From an uncultured Lachnospiraceae bacterium (GTDB lineage: Bacteria > Bacillota > Clostridia > Lachnospirales > Lachnospiraceae), in contig CAKRJP010000025.1 of assembly GCA_934351835.1 (NCBI GenBank), positions 1 through 26,137 on the forward strand: a DNA stretch of 26,137 nucleotides, given 5' to 3'. The notes under the pieces were generated by a model. It had not been told where the DNA came from. It made no database searches and saw only the letters and a list, made by a program, of their open reading frames with translations. How positions within the stretch are numbered: the first letter of the stretch is position 1; each line of letters begins with the position of its first letter. Made by a program: the position numbers and the translations under genes. Positions 13,978 to 22,812 of the stretch are shown piece after piece.

Positions 13978-15363
13978 ATGAACATTGTAAAGGAAAAATG
14001 GCCGGAGATCATTGAACATTTGAGAGTGGAACATGAACTGACAAATGTATCATTCAATACATGGATTCAGCCGCTCAAAGTATACGACGTCGTAGATAAC
14101 ACTGTCTTTATTCTTGTCAATAAGAATGCCAGTGTTGAATATATTGAAAAAAAATATCTTCTTCCGCTGAGAGTTTGCATCGCAGAAATAACAGATACCG
14201 AATTCGATGTAGTCTTTATTTCTGAGGATGACAGCAAACTGGACGAGATCCAGAACATACCTCTCGAGGCAAACCATAAGAAGAAGACTAAATCAGCTGC
14301 CGAAAAGGCAGGACTGAATCCCAAATATACATTTGATACTTTTGTAGTCGGCGGCAACAACTCATTTGCACATGCTGCTTCTGTTGCAGTTGCCGAATCT
14401 CCCGGAGAAGTTTACAATCCTTTATTTTTATATGGAGGCGTTGGACTGGGTAAGACTCATCTGATGCATTCAATCGCTCATTTTATATTGGAAAACAATC
14501 CGAAGAAAAAGGTATTATATGTTACCAGTGAAACATTCACCAATGAACTGATCGAATCATTAAAAATGGGTAAGACTTCAGGTAATGAATCTGCCATGGC
14601 TAAATTTCGAGAGAAGTACCGTAATATCGATGTACTGCTCGTCGATGATATTCAGTTTATTATAGGAAAAGAAAGTACTCAGGAAGAATTCTTCCATACA
14701 TTTAATCATTTGCATACATCCGGTAAGCAGATCATCATCTCCAGCGATAAACCGCCAAGGGATATTGAGACGCTGGAAGCCAGACTCCGTACACGTTTTG
14801 AATGGGGTCTTATTGCTGATATTTCATCTCCGGATTATGAGACACGTATGGCTATTCTTCAGAAGAAGATTGACTTAGATCACCTGGAGAAATATAACAT
14901 TCCAACAGATGTACTTGACTATATTGCTTCTAATATTAAGTCTAACATCAGGGAACTGGAAGGTTCTCTGAACAAATTAATTGCACTTTATAAGCTAAAT
15001 AACAACGGACCGATTGATATCAAACTTGCATCAGAAGCACTGAAAGATATCATTTCTGCTGAAAATAAGAGAGAAGTCACACCTGAACTGATCCTTGATA
15101 TTGTTGCAGAACACTTTGGAATCACCGTTACCGACTTAAAGAGCAACAAACGTAATGCAGAGATTGCCAATCCGAGACAGATTGCAATGTATCTGATCCG
15201 TACAATGACAGAAACTTCATTAAAAGCAATCGGGGTTATCCTTGGTGGTAAGGATCATTCCACGATTAAATATGGAGTTGAGAAGATAAATAATGAAATT
15301 AAGACAGATGAAACTCTGTCTAATACTGTTACCATAATTAAAAAGAAAATTAATCCGGCATAA
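13978..15363 (+). CDS. dnaA: Chromosomal replication initiator DnaA
   Basis: AAA+ initiator of 461 residues that binds DnaA boxes at oriC and opens the duplex. Domain I is residues 1 to about 90 (WPEIIEHLRVEHELTNVSFNTWIQPL). A basic linker follows. Domain III has Walker A GGVGLGKTHLMHSIA (about 153-167), Walker B LLVDDIQFI (about 219-227), sensor 1 region IISSDKPP and the arginine-finger segment LRTRFEWGL. Domain IV ends with the DnaA-box reading signature GGKDHSTIKYGVEKI (about 422-436). TAGGAG precedes the ATG at suitable spacing. It is the first plus-strand gene after the divergent rpmH; the strand switch here and clustered DnaA boxes on both sides fix the origin. Confidence 0.98.
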   Translation: MNIVKEKWPEIIEHLRVEHELTNVSFNTWIQPLKVYDVVDNTVFILVNKNASVEYIEKKYLLPLRVCIAEITDTEFDVVFISEDDSKLDEIQNIPLEANHKKKTKSAAEKAGLNPKYTFDTFVVGGNNSFAHAASVAVAESPGEVYNPLFLYGGVGLGKTHLMHSIAHFILENNPKKKVLYVTSETFTNELIESLKMGKTSGNESAMAKFREKYRNIDVLLVDDIQFIIGKESTQEEFFHTFNHLHTSGKQIIISSDKPPRDIETLEARLRTRFEWGLIADISSPDYETRMAILQKKIDLDHLEKYNIPTDVLDYIASNIKSNIRELEGSLNKLIALYKLNNNGPIDIKLASEALKDIISAENKREVTPELILDIVAEHFGITVTDLKSNKRNAEIANPRQIAMYLIRTMTETSLKAIGVILGGKDHSTIKYGVEKINNEIKTDETLSNTVTIIKKKINPA

Positions 15364-15620
15364 TGTGAATAACTATGTGGACAAATGGTGGACAACCTGT
15401 GAGAAACTTTTGGATTACTCGTGGATAAGTGGTTAAAACTATTTTTACGAGAAACAACATGGTTTCTTTTTCCACTGTCCATCCCAAGGTTATTTTTTCA
15501 AAATCACCAAAGATATCCAATCGGGAAACGCTGATGTTTACTGGGGTTTCGAGGGTTTTCCCCTTTTCCACATCCCCTAAGACGGATACGGCGGAAAACT
15601 TTTATATATTTATTTATTAT
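15364..15620. other. oriC: oriC, dnaA-dnaN intergenic part with AT-rich unwinding tract
   Basis: The 284-base gap between dnaA and dnaN starts with a run of reverse-oriented DnaA boxes: TGTGAATAA (15364), TGTGGACAA (15376), GGTGGACAA (15387), TGTGAGAAA (15398) and CGTGGATAA (15420). Forward boxes TTTTCCACT (15467) and TTTTCCACA (15564-15572) follow. At 15600-15620 is an uninterrupted A/T tract of 21 bases, the likely unwinding element, close to the last box. This layout matches the two-part origin of Firmicutes. A frame that runs through the gap in phase with dnaN is not a gene extension; dnaN begins at 15648. Confidence 0.88.
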
Positions 15621-15647
15621 GCCACGCTGGGAAAGGAGTTTTACACA

Positions 15648-16757
15648 ATGAAGATTGTTTGCACAAAATCTAATCTTGTAAAAGGAGTCAGTACAGTTTC
15701 CAAAGCTGTTCCTTCCAAGACAACGATGCCTATTCTTGAATGTATCTTAATTGATGCTACAAATGATGTAATTAAGTTAACTGCTAATGATATGGAACTT
15801 GGAATTCAGACAGAAGTAGAAGGATCTATTATTGAGCGAGGTATGATCGCTATCGATGCAAAGATTTTTTCTGATATTGTCCGTAAACTTCCAGATAATG
15901 AAGTAACCATAGAAACAGATTCAAATCTTCAGACAGTGATTACCTGTGAGAAAGCTAAATTCGATATCGCAGGTAAACCGGGGGAAGAATTTTCATACCT
16001 TCCGGTAATTGAAAAAGATGAATCTATAGAAATCTCTCAGTTTACGTTAAAAGAAGTCATTCGTCAGACTATCTTTTCTATTGCTGATACAGAGAGTAAT
16101 AAAATGATGACCGGTGAACTTTTTGAGATTAAAGATAACATGTTAAGAGTAGTTTCTCTTGACGGACATCGTATTTCTATCCGTAAAATCGCACTGAAAG
16201 ATACAGTAACTGATAAGAAACTGATCGTACCGGGAAAGACTCTGACGGAGATTAGTAAAATTTTATCCGGAGAGGTTGAGAGTATTGTAAATATTTCTTA
16301 CACCAATAATCATATTGTGTTTGAATTTGATAATACAATCGTTGTATCAAGACTGATCGACGGGGAATATTTCCGGGTAGATCAAATGTTGTCTAATGAT
16401 TATGAGACAAAGGTTAAGATTAACAAAAAGGAATTATTAAGTTGTATTGACCGTGCTACTCTTCTCGTAAAAGAAGGAGATAAGAAACCTATCATCATCA
16501 ATATTGGAGATGAGATCATGCAGTTACAGATCAAATCCCAGATTGGTTCTATGAACGAAGAAATTTATATCACCAAAGAAGGTAAAGATCTGTTGATTGG
16601 ATTTAATCCAAAATTCCTGATCGATGCACTTCGTGTTATTGATGATGAAGAAGTAACTCTTTATCTGATGAATGCCAAGGCTCCTTGCTTTATCAAGGAT
16701 GACGATGAGAGTTATATTTACCTGATCTTACCGGTAAACTTCAGTGGTGTAGCTTAA
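15648..16757 (+). CDS. dnaN: DNA polymerase III sliding clamp (beta subunit)
   Basis: A 369-residue processivity clamp that encircles DNA as a dimer and tethers polymerase and repair factors. It shows the three-part repeat of DnaN: MKIVCTKSNLVKGVSTVSKAV followed by TMPILECILIDA in domain 1, TGELFEIKDNMLRVVSLDGHRISIRK in domain 2, and the family end segment FNPKFLIDALRVIDDEEVTLYLMNAKAPCFIKD with YIYLILPVNFSGVA, where the terminal strand forms the peptide-binding cleft. The frame is open for 73 codons upstream, but that part lies in oriC and lacks family similarity; GAAAGGAG is nine bases before this ATG. Followed by the S4 gene after 21 bases. Confidence 0.98.
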   Translation: MKIVCTKSNLVKGVSTVSKAVPSKTTMPILECILIDATNDVIKLTANDMELGIQTEVEGSIIERGMIAIDAKIFSDIVRKLPDNEVTIETDSNLQTVITCEKAKFDIAGKPGEEFSYLPVIEKDESIEISQFTLKEVIRQTIFSIADTESNKMMTGELFEIKDNMLRVVSLDGHRISIRKIALKDTVTDKKLIVPGKTLTEISKILSGEVESIVNISYTNNHIVFEFDNTIVVSRLIDGEYFRVDQMLSNDYETKVKINKKELLSCIDRATLLVKEGDKKPIIINIGDEIMQLQIKSQIGSMNEEIYITKEGKDLLIGFNPKFLIDALRVIDDEEVTLYLMNAKAPCFIKDDDESYIYLILPVNFSGVA

Positions 16758-16778
16758 GAGAATAAAAGGAGAATCATT

Positions 16779-16988
16779 GTGGAAGTTATTAAACTCAGAG
16801 AAGAATATATCAAACTTGGTCAGGCATTAAAAGCTGCCGGATTGGTAGAGTCCGGAGTGGAAGCCAAAGATGTGATTGTAGATGGAATGGTAGAAGTCAA
16901 TGGAGAAGTTGATACCAGAAGAGGGCGTAAATTATATGCCGGAGATATTGTAACTTTTGATGGAGAAGAGATAAAAATTGAAGATTAA
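16779..16988 (+). CDS. S4-domain RNA-binding protein (YaaA/RlbA type)
   Basis: A 69-residue protein made of one S4 RNA-binding domain: EEYIKLGQALKAAGLVESGVEAKDVIVDGMVEVNGEVDTRRGRKLYAGDIVTF. The GxVEVNGEVDTRRGRKL segment is the RNA-contact loop of the YbcJ/YaaA group, conserved between dnaN and recF in Firmicutes. In Bacillus it has been linked to ribosome-related roles; the exact function is not established. The start is GTG at 16779 with AAAAGGAG seven bases upstream. The last 11 bases overlap the recF start, so recF is probably translated by coupling. Confidence 0.93.
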   Translation: MEVIKLREEYIKLGQALKAAGLVESGVEAKDVIVDGMVEVNGEVDTRRGRKLYAGDIVTFDGEEIKIED

Positions 16989-18069
16989 ATCTTTAAAATT
17001 AAAGAATTACAGAAATTATGATATCTTAAATCTTGATTTTGATGAAGCTGCCAATATTTTTTATGGAGATAATGCCCAGGGAAAGACAAATATTCTGGAG
17101 GCAGTTTATCTGACCGGGACCACGAAGTCCCACAGAGGTGCCAAAGACAGAGAGATGATAAGATTTGGTTCTGACGAAGCACATCTTGAGACAATTGTTG
17201 AGAAAAATGGAATCGATTATCAGATAGATATGCATTTGAAAAAGACAGGATCGAAAGGAATTGCGATCAATAAGATTCCAATCAAAAGAGCCAGTGAATT
17301 GTTTGGTATTGTAAATCTTGTATTTTTTTCTCCGGAGGATCTGAATGTGATCAAGAACGGTCCCTCCGAGAGAAGAAGATTTATAGACATGGAATTATCG
17401 CAGCTTGATAAAGTCTATATGAATAATCTGTCAAACTATAACAAGATCGTCAACCAGAGAAACCATCTTTTGAAAGAAATTTCTTTCGGGGACAGGGCAT
17501 CTTTGGAGAGCACTTTGGATGTCTGGGACATGCAGTTGGTGCAGTATGGCAATAAAATCATAGAAAGAAGAACTGAATTTATTCAGGAAATGAACGAAAT
17601 TATTGCTTCGATCCATAAAAAATTGACGGGAGACCGTGAGGATATCAAGGTAATCTATGAACCACACAATGGAAGTATGGATTTAGAGGATGCCCTTAAG
17701 AAAAACAGAGACAGAGATCTGAGATTAAAGAGTACGTCTACCGGACCCCACAGAGATGACATTTGTTTTATGACGGGGGATTTGGATATCCGAAAATATG
17801 GTTCTCAGGGACAGCAGAGAACTGCAGCTTTGTCGCTGAAGTTATCAGAGATAGAGATGGTAAAAAGATCAATACATGATACGCCGGTGTTATTACTTGA
17901 TGATGTATTGTCTGAACTTGATAAACATCGGCAAAACTATTTACTAGACAGTATACATGACATACAGACTCTCATTACCTGTACGGGTGTTGATGAATTT
18001 GTAAATCATCGTTTTTCAATAAATAAAGTATTTCACGTCCGAAATGGGCAAGTAATCAGAGAAAACTAG
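16978..18069 (+). CDS. recF: DNA replication and repair protein RecF
   Basis: A 363-residue SMC-like ATPase that helps load RecA at single-strand gaps and promotes restart of stalled forks. Seen: Walker A GDNAQGKTNILEAVY (about residues 30-44), the ABC-type signature region YGSQGQQRTAALSLKLSE and Walker B PVLLLDDVLSELDKHRQNYL near the C terminus, plus the family block FFSPEDLNVIKNGPSERRRFID. The likely start is TTG at 16978 (MKIKSLKLKNYRNY), inside the end of the S4 gene. No ATG nearby gives the conserved N terminus, so this rare start is well supported. gyrB starts 10 bases after the stop. Confidence 0.97.
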   Translation: MKIKSLKLKNYRNYDILNLDFDEAANIFYGDNAQGKTNILEAVYLTGTTKSHRGAKDREMIRFGSDEAHLETIVEKNGIDYQIDMHLKKTGSKGIAINKIPIKRASELFGIVNLVFFSPEDLNVIKNGPSERRRFIDMELSQLDKVYMNNLSNYNKIVNQRNHLLKEISFGDRASLESTLDVWDMQLVQYGNKIIERRTEFIQEMNEIIASIHKKLTGDREDIKVIYEPHNGSMDLEDALKKNRDRDLRLKSTSTGPHRDDICFMTGDLDIRKYGSQGQQRTAALSLKLSEIEMVKRSIHDTPVLLLDDVLSELDKHRQNYLLDSIHDIQTLITCTGVDEFVNHRFSINKVFHVRNGQVIREN

Positions 18070-18079
18070 GAGGAGAAGA

Positions 18080-20014
18080 ATGAGTACAGAAAAAGTACAG
18101 CACGAATATGGTGCGGATGAAATTCAGATACTGGAAGGGCTTGAGGCTGTAAGAAAACGTCCGGGAATGTATATCGGAAGTACATCATCGCGTGGTCTCC
18201 ATCATCTTGTATATGAGATTGTGGATAATTCTGTCGATGAAGCATTAGCTGGATTCTGTGATTCAATATCCGTGTGCATCAATAAAGATAATTCCGTAAC
18301 AGTTATCGATAATGGTCGAGGAATCCCGGTAGGTATCAACCACAAAGCTGGACTTCCGGCTGTAGAGGTTGTATTTACTGTACTTCATGCCGGCGGTAAA
18401 TTCGGCGGTGGAGGATACAAAGTATCCGGAGGACTTCACGGAGTAGGTGCATCTGTTGTAAATGCCCTTTCAAACTGGCTGGAAGTAGAAATCTACCATG
18501 AAGGAAAAGTGTATAAACAGCGTTATGAGCGTGGTAAGGTTATAAACAAGTTGGAAATCATCGGTGACTGTGATCCGGAGAAGAGAGGAACAAAAGTAAC
18601 ATTCCTGCCGGATGACACAATTTTTGAAGATACCGTATTTGACTATAATACATTAAAACAACGTTTCAGAGAGATGGCCTTCCTGACAAAAGGTCTGAAG
18701 ATTATTTTAAGAGATGAGAGACCTGATGATAAGCCGGTGGAGATGACATTCCATTACGAAGGTGGTATCAAAGAATTTGTACAGTACCTGAACAGAAGTA
18801 CAACACCACTTTACGAGAATATCATTTATTGTGAAGGTGTTGTAAATAATGTATCCGTTGAAGTCGCGATGCAGCACAATGATGCCTACAGCGATAATAC
18901 TTATGGCTTTGTAAACAATATTACAACTCCGGAAGGTGGAACACATGTCGTTGGTTTCAGAAATGCGTTGACAAAGACATTTAATGATTACGCCAGAAAA
19001 AATAAACTCTTAAAAGACAGTGAGCCGAACCTTTCCGGTGAAGATATCAGAGAAGGTCTGACCGCGATCATCAGTGTGAAGATTGAAGATCCACAGTTTG
19101 AGGGACAGACTAAACAGAAACTTGGCAACAGTGAGGCAAGAGGTGCGGTTGACAGTGTAGTCAGTAAGCAACTGGGAATTTTCCTTGAGCAGAATCCACA
19201 GGTTGCCAAACTTACGGTAGAAAAATCAGTCCTTGCACAGCGTGCAAGAGAAGCTGCAAGACGTGCAAGGGACCTCACCAGAAGAAAGTCTGCATTAGAT
19301 GGTATGTCACTTCCGGGAAAACTGGCAGACTGTTCGGACAAAGATCCAAAAAATTGCGAAATCTACATCGTAGAGGGAGACTCTGCCGGTGGTTCAGCTA
19401 AGACAGCCAGAGACAGAGCAACCCAGGCAATCCTTCCGCTTCGTGGAAAGATTTTGAACGTAGAGAAAGCAAGATTAGATAAAATATATGCAAATGCAGA
19501 GATTAAAGCGATGATCACTGCATTTGGTACAGGTATCCATGAGGATTTTGATATTTCAAAACTTCGTTATCACAAGATTATCATTATGACAGATGCCGAT
19601 GTGGATGGAGCACATATCAGTACATTATTATTGACGTTCCTTTACCGTTTTATGCCGGATCTGATCAAAGAAGGACATGTATATCTGGCACAGCCGCCAC
19701 TTTATAAGTTAGAGAAGAACCGTAAAGTATGGTACGCATACAGTGATGAAGAATTAGATTCAATTTTACAGGAAGTAGGACGTGATTCAAATAACAAGAT
19801 CCAGCGTTACAAAGGTCTGGGAGAGATGGATGCCGAACAGCTCTGGGATACAACCATGGATCCACAGCACCGTGTACTTCTTCGAGTAACGATGGATGAA
19901 GAGACGACATCAGAACTGGATCTTACATTTACAACTCTGATGGGAGATAAAGTAGAACCACGTAAAGAATTTATCGAAGAGAATGCAAAATACGTTAAGA
20001 ATCTTGACGTATAA
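18080..20014 (+). CDS. gyrB: DNA gyrase subunit B
   Basis: A 644-residue ATPase subunit of gyrase, which introduces negative supercoils. The GHKL ATPase domain carries EIVDNSVDEALAG, DNGRGIPVGI and LHAGGKFGGGGYKVSGGLHGVG (residues about 45-125). The transducer domain follows. The Toprim domain has EGDSAGGSAKTARDR (starts near 433) and IMTDADVDGAHIS (starts near 502). The tail has QRYKGLGEMDAEQLWDTTMDP and ends NLDV. The roughly 640-residue size without the Gram-negative insert is normal for Firmicutes. AGGAGGAGAAG lies directly before the ATG. The gene is 10 bases after recF and 38 bases before gyrA. Confidence 0.98.
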   Translation: MSTEKVQHEYGADEIQILEGLEAVRKRPGMYIGSTSSRGLHHLVYEIVDNSVDEALAGFCDSISVCINKDNSVTVIDNGRGIPVGINHKAGLPAVEVVFTVLHAGGKFGGGGYKVSGGLHGVGASVVNALSNWLEVEIYHEGKVYKQRYERGKVINKLEIIGDCDPEKRGTKVTFLPDDTIFEDTVFDYNTLKQRFREMAFLTKGLKIILRDERPDDKPVEMTFHYEGGIKEFVQYLNRSTTPLYENIIYCEGVVNNVSVEVAMQHNDAYSDNTYGFVNNITTPEGGTHVVGFRNALTKTFNDYARKNKLLKDSEPNLSGEDIREGLTAIISVKIEDPQFEGQTKQKLGNSEARGAVDSVVSKQLGIFLEQNPQVAKLTVEKSVLAQRAREAARRARDLTRRKSALDGMSLPGKLADCSDKDPKNCEIYIVEGDSAGGSAKTARDRATQAILPLRGKILNVEKARLDKIYANAEIKAMITAFGTGIHEDFDISKLRYHKIIIMTDADVDGAHISTLLLTFLYRFMPDLIKEGHVYLAQPPLYKLEKNRKVWYAYSDEELDSILQEVGRDSNNKIQRYKGLGEMDAEQLWDTTMDPQHRVLLRVTMDEETTSELDLTFTTLMGDKVEPRKEFIEENAKYVKNLDV

Positions 20015-20052
20015 TCAGGCAATTCAATCGCAAGTATTTGGGAGAGACAATT

Positions 20053-22698
20053 ATGGAAGATAATATATTTGATAAAGTCCACGAAGTGGATCTGAAAAAA
20101 ACGATGGAAACATCTTATATCGATTATGCCATGAGCGTTATTGCTTCTCGTGCATTGCCTGATGTAAGAGATGGACTGAAACCAGTTCAGAGAAGAATTT
20201 TATACTCAATGATCGAGTTGAACAACGGTCCGGATAAGCCTCACAGAAAATGTGCCCGTATCGTCGGTGATACTATGGGTAAATATCACCCACACGGTGA
20301 CAGTTCGATCTATGGAGCATTGGTAAATATGGCACAGGAGTGGTCGACCAGATATCCACTGGTAGACGGTCACGGAAACTTTGGTTCTGTGGATGGAGAC
20401 GGAGCCGCAGCCATGCGATATACTGAAGCCAGACTGAGTAAAATTTCCATGGAACTGACAGCGGATATCAATAAGAATACCGTTGACTTTGCGCCAAACT
20501 TTGATGAGACGGAGAAGGAACCTACAGTACTTCCGGCAAGATTTCCGAATCTTTTAGTAAATGGAACTTCCGGTATTGCGGTAGGTATGGCAACCAATAT
20601 TCCGCCACATAACCTGACAGAAGTTATTAATGCAGTTGTCCGCATCATCGATGACCAGATCGAGGACAAAGATGAGACAACGATCGAAGAAATCCTGCAG
20701 ATTATCAAAGGACCGGATTTTCCGACAGGCGGTATGATCCTGGGAACCAGAGGTATCGAGGAGGCATACCGTACCGGACGTGGAAAGATCCGTGTACGTG
20801 CAATTACAAATATCGAGTCTATGCCAAATGGAAAGAGCCGTATCATCGTAACGGAACTTCCGTACATGGTAAACAAAGCAAGACTCATTGAGAAAATTGC
20901 AGAACTGGTAAGAGATAAGAGAATCGATGGAATCACAGACTTAAGCGACCAGTCCAGTCGTGAAGGAATGAGAGTTGTTATTGAACTTCGTAAAGATGCG
21001 AACGCAAATGTAATCTTAAATCAGTTATATAAACATACACAGCTTCAGGATACTTTTGGTGTGATCATGCTTGCACTGGTCAATAACCAGCCAAAAGTCA
21101 TGAGTATCTTAGAGATGCTCAACTATTACTTACAGCATCAGGAAGAAGTTGTAACCAGAAGAACAAAATATGAGTTAAATAAAGCCGAAGAGAGAGCACA
21201 TATCTTAGAGGGATTATTGATCGCTCTTGATAATATCGACGAAGTTATCCGGATTATCAGAAATTCAGATAATGTACAGACTGCCAAGAGCGAATTAATG
21301 TTAAGATTCGGCCTCACAGATGCTCAGGCCCAGGCAATCGTAGATATGCGTCTGCGTGCACTGACCGGTTTGGAAAGAGAAAAACTGGAGAAAGAATACG
21401 CAGAACTTAATAAACAGATTGAAAGATTAAAAGAAATCCTTGCAGACCGTAAGAAACTTCTTGGTGTAATCAAAGAAGAAATTTTGATCATTCGTGATAA
21501 ATACGGTGATGAGAGAAGAACCCAGATTGGATTTGACGTATATGATATCTCAACAGAAGATCTGATTCCGAGAGAGGATGTTATTATCACAATGACAAAA
21601 CTCGGATATATCAAACGTATGTCAAATGATAACTTTAAAGCGCAGAACCGTGGCGGTAAGGGAATTAAAGGCATGCAGACATTAGATGGTGATTATGTGG
21701 AAGAATTATTTATGACACATACCCATCACTATATCATGTTTTTTACAAATACCGGACGTGTTTACCGTCTGAAAGGATATGAGATTCCGGAGTCCAGCCG
21801 TACGGCAAGAGGAACAGCAATCATCAACTTGCTGCAGTTACTGCCGGGTGAGAAGATCAGTGCTGTAATCCCGATTGACAAATATCGTGATGGTCATTAT
21901 ATTTTGATGGCAACCAAGAATGGTCTGATCAAGAAGACGCCATTGACAGATTATGCAAATGTAAGAAAGACAGGACTTACAGCAATCACACTCCGTGAGG
22001 ATGATGAGTTGATCGAGGTTAAATTTACAGACGGTCATCAGGATATTCTGCTGGCAACCAAATATGGACAGTGCATCCGTTTCAAAGAGACAGATGTAAG
22101 AGCAACCGGAAGAGCATCCATGGGAGTACGTGGAATCAATCTGGTAGACAACGATGAAGTCATAGGAATGCAGCTTGCAACCCAGGGCAATGAACTTCTG
22201 ATCGTATCTGAAAAAGGTATGGGCAAACGTACACTGATCAGCGAATTCGGAGTCCAGAACCGTGGCGGTAAAGGTGTGAAATGCTACAAGATCACCGAAA
22301 AGACTGGTAATGTTGTAGGTATCAAAGCAGTCAGCGAAGACGAAGAAATCATGATCATCAATACTGAGGGAATCATTATCAGAATGTTCTGTAATGGAAT
22401 CTCAGTACTTGGCCGTATCACATCAGGTGTTAAACTGATCAACTTAAAAGATGGCGATAAAGTAGCAAGTATTGCGAAAGTCAGAGATGAAGAAAAAGAA
22501 GAGCAGAAGAGAAAAGAATACCTGGATGCAGAAGGTGAAGACGACGGATCCGAAGATGAAGAATCAGATACAGATATCGATTTAGATGCGGATGAAAATT
22601 TCTTTGATGATGAAATCGAAGAAGAAGCAGAAGCCGATGAGGACGGATTTGAGTTAGAGATCATCGATCTGGATGATGATGAGAATGACGAAGAATAA
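20053..22698 (+). CDS. gyrA: DNA gyrase subunit A
   Basis: An 881-residue subunit that cuts and rejoins DNA. The winged-helix/tower core carries the catalytic Tyr in AMRYTEARLSKI (Tyr123). The C-terminal beta-pinwheel has two GyrA-box-like repeats, QNRGGKG at about 531 and 735, with Asn in place of the second-position basic residue. The frame can begin at TTG 20038, but ATG 20053 (MEDNIFDKVHEVDLKKTMETSY) has GGGAG upstream and is preferred. The quinolone-site loop reads HPHGDSSIYGAL: Ser at the E. coli Ser83 position but Gly at the Asp87 position, which I believe is natural in this family. The last 69 residues form an acidic tail (about 40 Asp/Glu), unusual in length. A two-way terminator follows. 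Confidence 0.98.
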   Translation: MEDNIFDKVHEVDLKKTMETSYIDYAMSVIASRALPDVRDGLKPVQRRILYSMIELNNGPDKPHRKCARIVGDTMGKYHPHGDSSIYGALVNMAQEWSTRYPLVDGHGNFGSVDGDGAAAMRYTEARLSKISMELTADINKNTVDFAPNFDETEKEPTVLPARFPNLLVNGTSGIAVGMATNIPPHNLTEVINAVVRIIDDQIEDKDETTIEEILQIIKGPDFPTGGMILGTRGIEEAYRTGRGKIRVRAITNIESMPNGKSRIIVTELPYMVNKARLIEKIAELVRDKRIDGITDLSDQSSREGMRVVIELRKDANANVILNQLYKHTQLQDTFGVIMLALVNNQPKVMSILEMLNYYLQHQEEVVTRRTKYELNKAEERAHILEGLLIALDNIDEVIRIIRNSDNVQTAKSELMLRFGLTDAQAQAIVDMRLRALTGLEREKLEKEYAELNKQIERLKEILADRKKLLGVIKEEILIIRDKYGDERRTQIGFDVYDISTEDLIPREDVIITMTKLGYIKRMSNDNFKAQNRGGKGIKGMQTLDGDYVEELFMTHTHHYIMFFTNTGRVYRLKGYEIPESSRTARGTAIINLLQLLPGEKISAVIPIDKYRDGHYILMATKNGLIKKTPLTDYANVRKTGLTAITLREDDELIEVKFTDGHQDILLATKYGQCIRFKETDVRATGRASMGVRGINLVDNDEVIGMQLATQGNELLIVSEKGMGKRTLISEFGVQNRGGKGVKCYKITEKTGNVVGIKAVSEDEEIMIINTEGIIIRMFCNGISVLGRITSGVKLINLKDGDKVASIAKVRDEEKEEQKRKEYLDAEGEDDGSEDEESDTDIDLDADENFFDDEIEEEAEADEDGFELEIIDLDDDENDEE

Positions 22699-22740
22699 AC
22701 AAATATTAAGAAGTTTTTGGACATTCGAAATATGAAATAA

Positions 22741-22786
22741 GCAAAACAAGCAGATGGATTTTTATTTTCCGTCTGCTTGTTTTTGC
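22741..22786. terminator. Bidirectional terminator between gyrA and the minus-strand pair
   Basis: Near-perfect inverted repeat: ACAAGCAGA(T/C)GGA arms around an AT-rich loop, flanked by A-run on one side and TTTTT on the other. It serves gyrA (stop at 22698) from the left and the small membrane ORF (stop at 22813) from the right. Confidence 0.85.
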
Positions 22787-22812
22787 TTTGTTATGTATAA
22801 ATAACATTCTTT

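Noticed and set aside
15429..15647. 73-codon N-terminal extension of dnaN
   Set aside because: Falls in the DnaA-box region, has no similarity to DnaN, and a good ribosome binding site precedes the standard start at 15648.
18988..19341. 117-codon frame antisense to gyrB
   Set aside because: Shadow of conserved gyrB coding sequence, Ser/Leu-rich and without initiation signals.
20370..20936. 188-codon frame antisense to gyrA
   Set aside because: Lies wholly within the conserved catalytic core of gyrA; no recognisable protein features.
22284..22724. 146-codon Ser-rich frame antisense to the end of gyrA
   Set aside because: It is the mirror of the GAT/GAA-rich acidic tail of GyrA; low-complexity serine runs, no ribosome binding site or family.
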